Source: CAZVRZ01 sp964629965 (GTDB lineage: Bacteria; Chloroflexota; Anaerolineae; Anaerolineales; UBA4823). From it: DNA of 9,438 bases. The stretch spans positions 1 through 9,438 of the forward strand of contig CAZVRZ010000184.1 in assembly GCA_964629965.1 (NCBI GenBank). The letters run 5' to 3'. A program made the translations under genes and the position numbers. Under the pieces are notes generated by a model. It made no database searches. It was not told the origin of the DNA and saw only the letters and a program-made list of their open reading frames with translations. This document shows, in pieces, positions 8,170 through 9,438 of the stretch (positions are counted from its first letter, which is position 1; every line of letters begins with the position of its first letter).

Positions 8170-9162
8170 CTAAAATTGCTTCCGGTAAATGGTATCGCGC
8201 TTGACAATTTGAAAACCACAACTTTCATACAGCCGGATCACATTGCTTGTGCTGTCACTATCAGCAGCCAAAGCGGATTCTCTCATTCCGGCAGCTTTTT
8301 GAACTTGAAGGCTCCGGCTAATCAAGGCACGGGCAACTCCACGGCGCCGCCAAGACGAGTCAACACCAAGGCCTTCGGTGTAACCACGTTTTCGATTGAA
8401 TTGTTCGTTTTCGCCACCATCAATAAATGTCAGAACATGACCAATAATCTGATTGGTGGCAATATTCCAAGCCACTTGCCAGAGATGGGGTTGAAAGTGC
8501 GGACTTGCCAACCATTCTTGATAATCTTCATCCGTTGGCTCTGTATATGCCCATTCGTCTTTACTCGTATTATCGACTGATTGCCAAATAGCTTGATAGT
8601 GGTCGGATGTTACTGGGCGAATTTCCAAACCATCTGGCAATGGAAACTCGATAATATCCTCGAGAGAGGGGCGCACCATTTCATAGAAGTAGCGTGCGGG
8701 CTGATACCCTGCGCGTTCCAGCATGTTGGCAGTGCCTTCTTGGAATTGAGTTACATTGACCTGGAAAAACCTGGCGTTTTCTTGATAAGACTTTCCTATT
8801 TGAGAAAGATGGTTTTCCATCCACAGTAACATGGCCTGACCAATGCCTTTTCGCCGCCATTCTGGGACCAGAAAACCATTGTGATGATAAATCCGTCCAA
8901 AATTTATTTCACTTTCCCACCAACCGCGCGCATATCCAATGACTTTTCCGAAAACTTCAGCCACGATAATATCTTTGAATGGATCACAATTGTTCAGGTG
9001 TTGATAAGCGTTGGCAATGTCATTTGCGCTCACGTTGCGTACCACGCGATCTGCCACGTTGCTTGCAGTTAATACGGCGGCGATCTGTGCATGGTCACCA
9101 TCACCTTGAAAATGTCGAAAGTTTAATCCAGGAATTGTTGGCATGTTTTTTATGTCGATCAT
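8170..9162 (-). CDS. Tandem-domain GNAT N-acetyltransferase
   Basis: A 330-residue cytoplasmic protein with two GNAT folds in one chain. The first (about 12-165) has the acetyl-CoA pyrophosphate-binding motif in LVPEWRRKGIGQAML (98-112), preceded by a strand with VIGYARGWW. The second (about 178-330) has LGVDSSWRRRGVARALI (265-281) and the usual GNAT ending, NVIRLYESCGFQIVKRD. Both domains keep the R-x-x-G-x-G/A loop, so both may bind acetyl-CoA; often only one of the two is active. Two-domain GNATs include mycothiol synthase, but the sequence shown does not let me assign that substrate. The start at 9162 has GAAGGAG 5 bases upstream. It is read before the FGE-like gene on the same strand with 36 bases between, so they may share a transcript, though one product is cytoplasmic and the other secreted. 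Its DNA is AT-richer than the left block. Confidence 0.88.
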   Translation of the reverse strand: MIDIKNMPTIPGLNFRHFQGDGDHAQIAAVLTASNVADRVVRNVSANDIANAYQHLNNCDPFKDIIVAEVFGKVIGYARGWWESEINFGRIYHHNGFLVPEWRRKGIGQAMLLWMENHLSQIGKSYQENARFFQVNVTQFQEGTANMLERAGYQPARYFYEMVRPSLEDIIEFPLPDGLEIRPVTSDHYQAIWQSVDNTSKDEWAYTEPTDEDYQEWLASPHFQPHLWQVAWNIATNQIIGHVLTFIDGGENEQFNRKRGYTEGLGVDSSWRRRGVARALISRSLQVQKAAGMRESALAADSDSTSNVIRLYESCGFQIVKRDTIYRKQF

Positions 9163-9167
9163 GGATG

Positions 9168-9174
9168 CTCCTTC
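9168..9174 (-). promoter_or_regulatory. Shine-Dalgarno site of the GNAT gene
   Basis: Minus-strand GAAGGAG, 5 bases before the ATG at 9162, supports this start. No convincing -35/-10 pair is visible immediately upstream. Confidence 0.7.
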
Positions 9175-9251
9175 ATGTAAGCACGATGCCCGGCCTCACC
9201 TGCTTTTGGATGGGAGGTGAACCAACTTTGAAGCCAGTGCGAGCCGTCGTT

Positions 9252-9319
9252 CCCATTCGCATCGCTCAGGGCATGCTTTGGCAGCAGCCTGTCTAGAGCT
9301 TGCCCTGAGGAACGAAGGG
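9252..9319. repeat. Imperfect inverted repeat (possible hairpin or REP-like element)
   Basis: CTCAGGGCATGCT (9265-9277) pairs with AGCTTGCCCTGAG (9297-9309) with one mismatch, around a 19-base loop. The similarity continues outward with small gaps (CCCATTCGCATCG on the left, GAACGAAGGG on the right), so both arms look like copies of one GCCCTGAG...CGAAGGG-type sequence in opposite orientation. There is no T-run, so it is not a typical intrinsic terminator. It resembles dispersed intergenic palindromes known from many bacteria. Confidence 0.6.
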
Positions 9320-9330
9320 TGGCAGCCCCA

Positions 9331-9380
9331 AGATCGAGGATGCATTGGATGGGCTGGGGATGGTAAAGGTGGAGCCATGA
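9331..9380 (+). pseudogene. Remnant of an rtcA 3' end
   Basis: Bases 9331-9376 match the end of the intact rtcA (4763-4808) at 35 of 46 positions with no gaps. In the same frame the fragment reads IEDALDGLGMVKVEP and then TGA (9378-9380), against IEGALDGPGMVWVRP in RtcA: 11 of 15 residues agree, and both stop a few codons later. Upstream of 9331 there is no resemblance to RtcA, and the frame meets a TGA around 9305-9310. It is therefore a tail fragment, not a gene. It may come from a lost paralogue or from an insertion that separated an old rtcA end from its gene. Confidence 0.6.
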
Positions 9381-9438
9381 AATCTGAGCTTTACCCCATT
9401 GAGTGGACAGATAGTTAAGGGGGATTTTGATCTATGGC

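Larger units (their letters stand above)
9163..9438. other. Region with no convincing complete gene at the right edge
   Basis: The 276 bases upstream of the GNAT gene contain the inverted repeat (9252-9319), the rtcA tail remnant (9331-9380) and 58 further bases. A short minus-strand frame here overlaps both and looks spurious. At the very end AAGGGGG (9418-9424) stands 9 bases before ATG 9434, possibly the start of another plus-strand gene, of which only ATGGC is visible. Confidence 0.5.

Noticed and set aside
8170..9162. Assignment as mycothiol synthase
   Set aside because: Only the two-GNAT architecture supports it; no substrate-specific residues could be verified and the likely host group is not one I associate with mycothiol.
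9196..9378. 60-codon minus-strand frame at the right edge
   Set aside because: Its translation (containing CHPSFLRASSRQA) comes from the inverted repeat and the rtcA remnant; such strings are typical of translated intergenic repeats.

Overview
This window looks like a piece of a chromosome from a high-GC, probably single-membrane bacterium. Chloroflexota (Anaerolineae-like) is the best guess. The reasons are the Thr/Pro-rich linkers in surface proteins, the YLPLV(M/K)R motif in two secreted proteins, and a MacB-type exporter with no visible membrane-fusion or outer-membrane partner. The assignment is an inference; no rRNA, tRNA or marker gene is present.

Left block, 1-4821, plus strand: a tightly packed GC-rich run of four genes. 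They are a LolD/MacB-type ABC ATPase (5' end cut off by the window), a large secreted IPT/TIG plus CARDB-like surface protein, a MacB/FtsX-type permease, and an RNA 3'-terminal phosphate cyclase (RtcA). Gaps are tiny or negative, with an 8-base overlap between permease and rtcA, so one transcript is likely. rtcA carries an in-frame 18-base repeat present four times (LATKAS x4).

Middle, 4822-5694: a small four-helix membrane protein of unknown function in visibly AT-richer DNA. A short Thr/Pro-rich reading frame follows, and then a leader region with a good sigma-70-like promoter (TTGATT, 16 bases, TATAAT).

Right block, 5695-9162: a secreted right-handed beta-helix protein on the plus strand. 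Convergent to it on the minus strand are a secreted FGE-sulfatase-fold protein lacking the catalytic cysteines and, upstream of that, a tandem-GNAT acetyltransferase. The two secreted proteins share the YLPLV motif, one at its C-terminus and the other just after its signal peptide.

Right edge, 9163-9438: no convincing complete gene. It holds an imperfect inverted repeat, a short second copy of the rtcA 3' end (about 76% identical over 46 bases, same frame, own stop) and, in the last bases, a possible gene start. The rtcA tail fragment means the AT-richer accessory genes are bracketed by two rtcA 3' ends. This could reflect an old insertion at the end of rtcA or decay of an rtcA paralogue.

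The most notable items are the rtcA minisatellite, the displaced rtcA tail, the exporter operon that encodes a surface protein and an RNA-end enzyme together, and the shared YLPLV motif. No complete mobile element, CRISPR array or recognisable defence system was seen.
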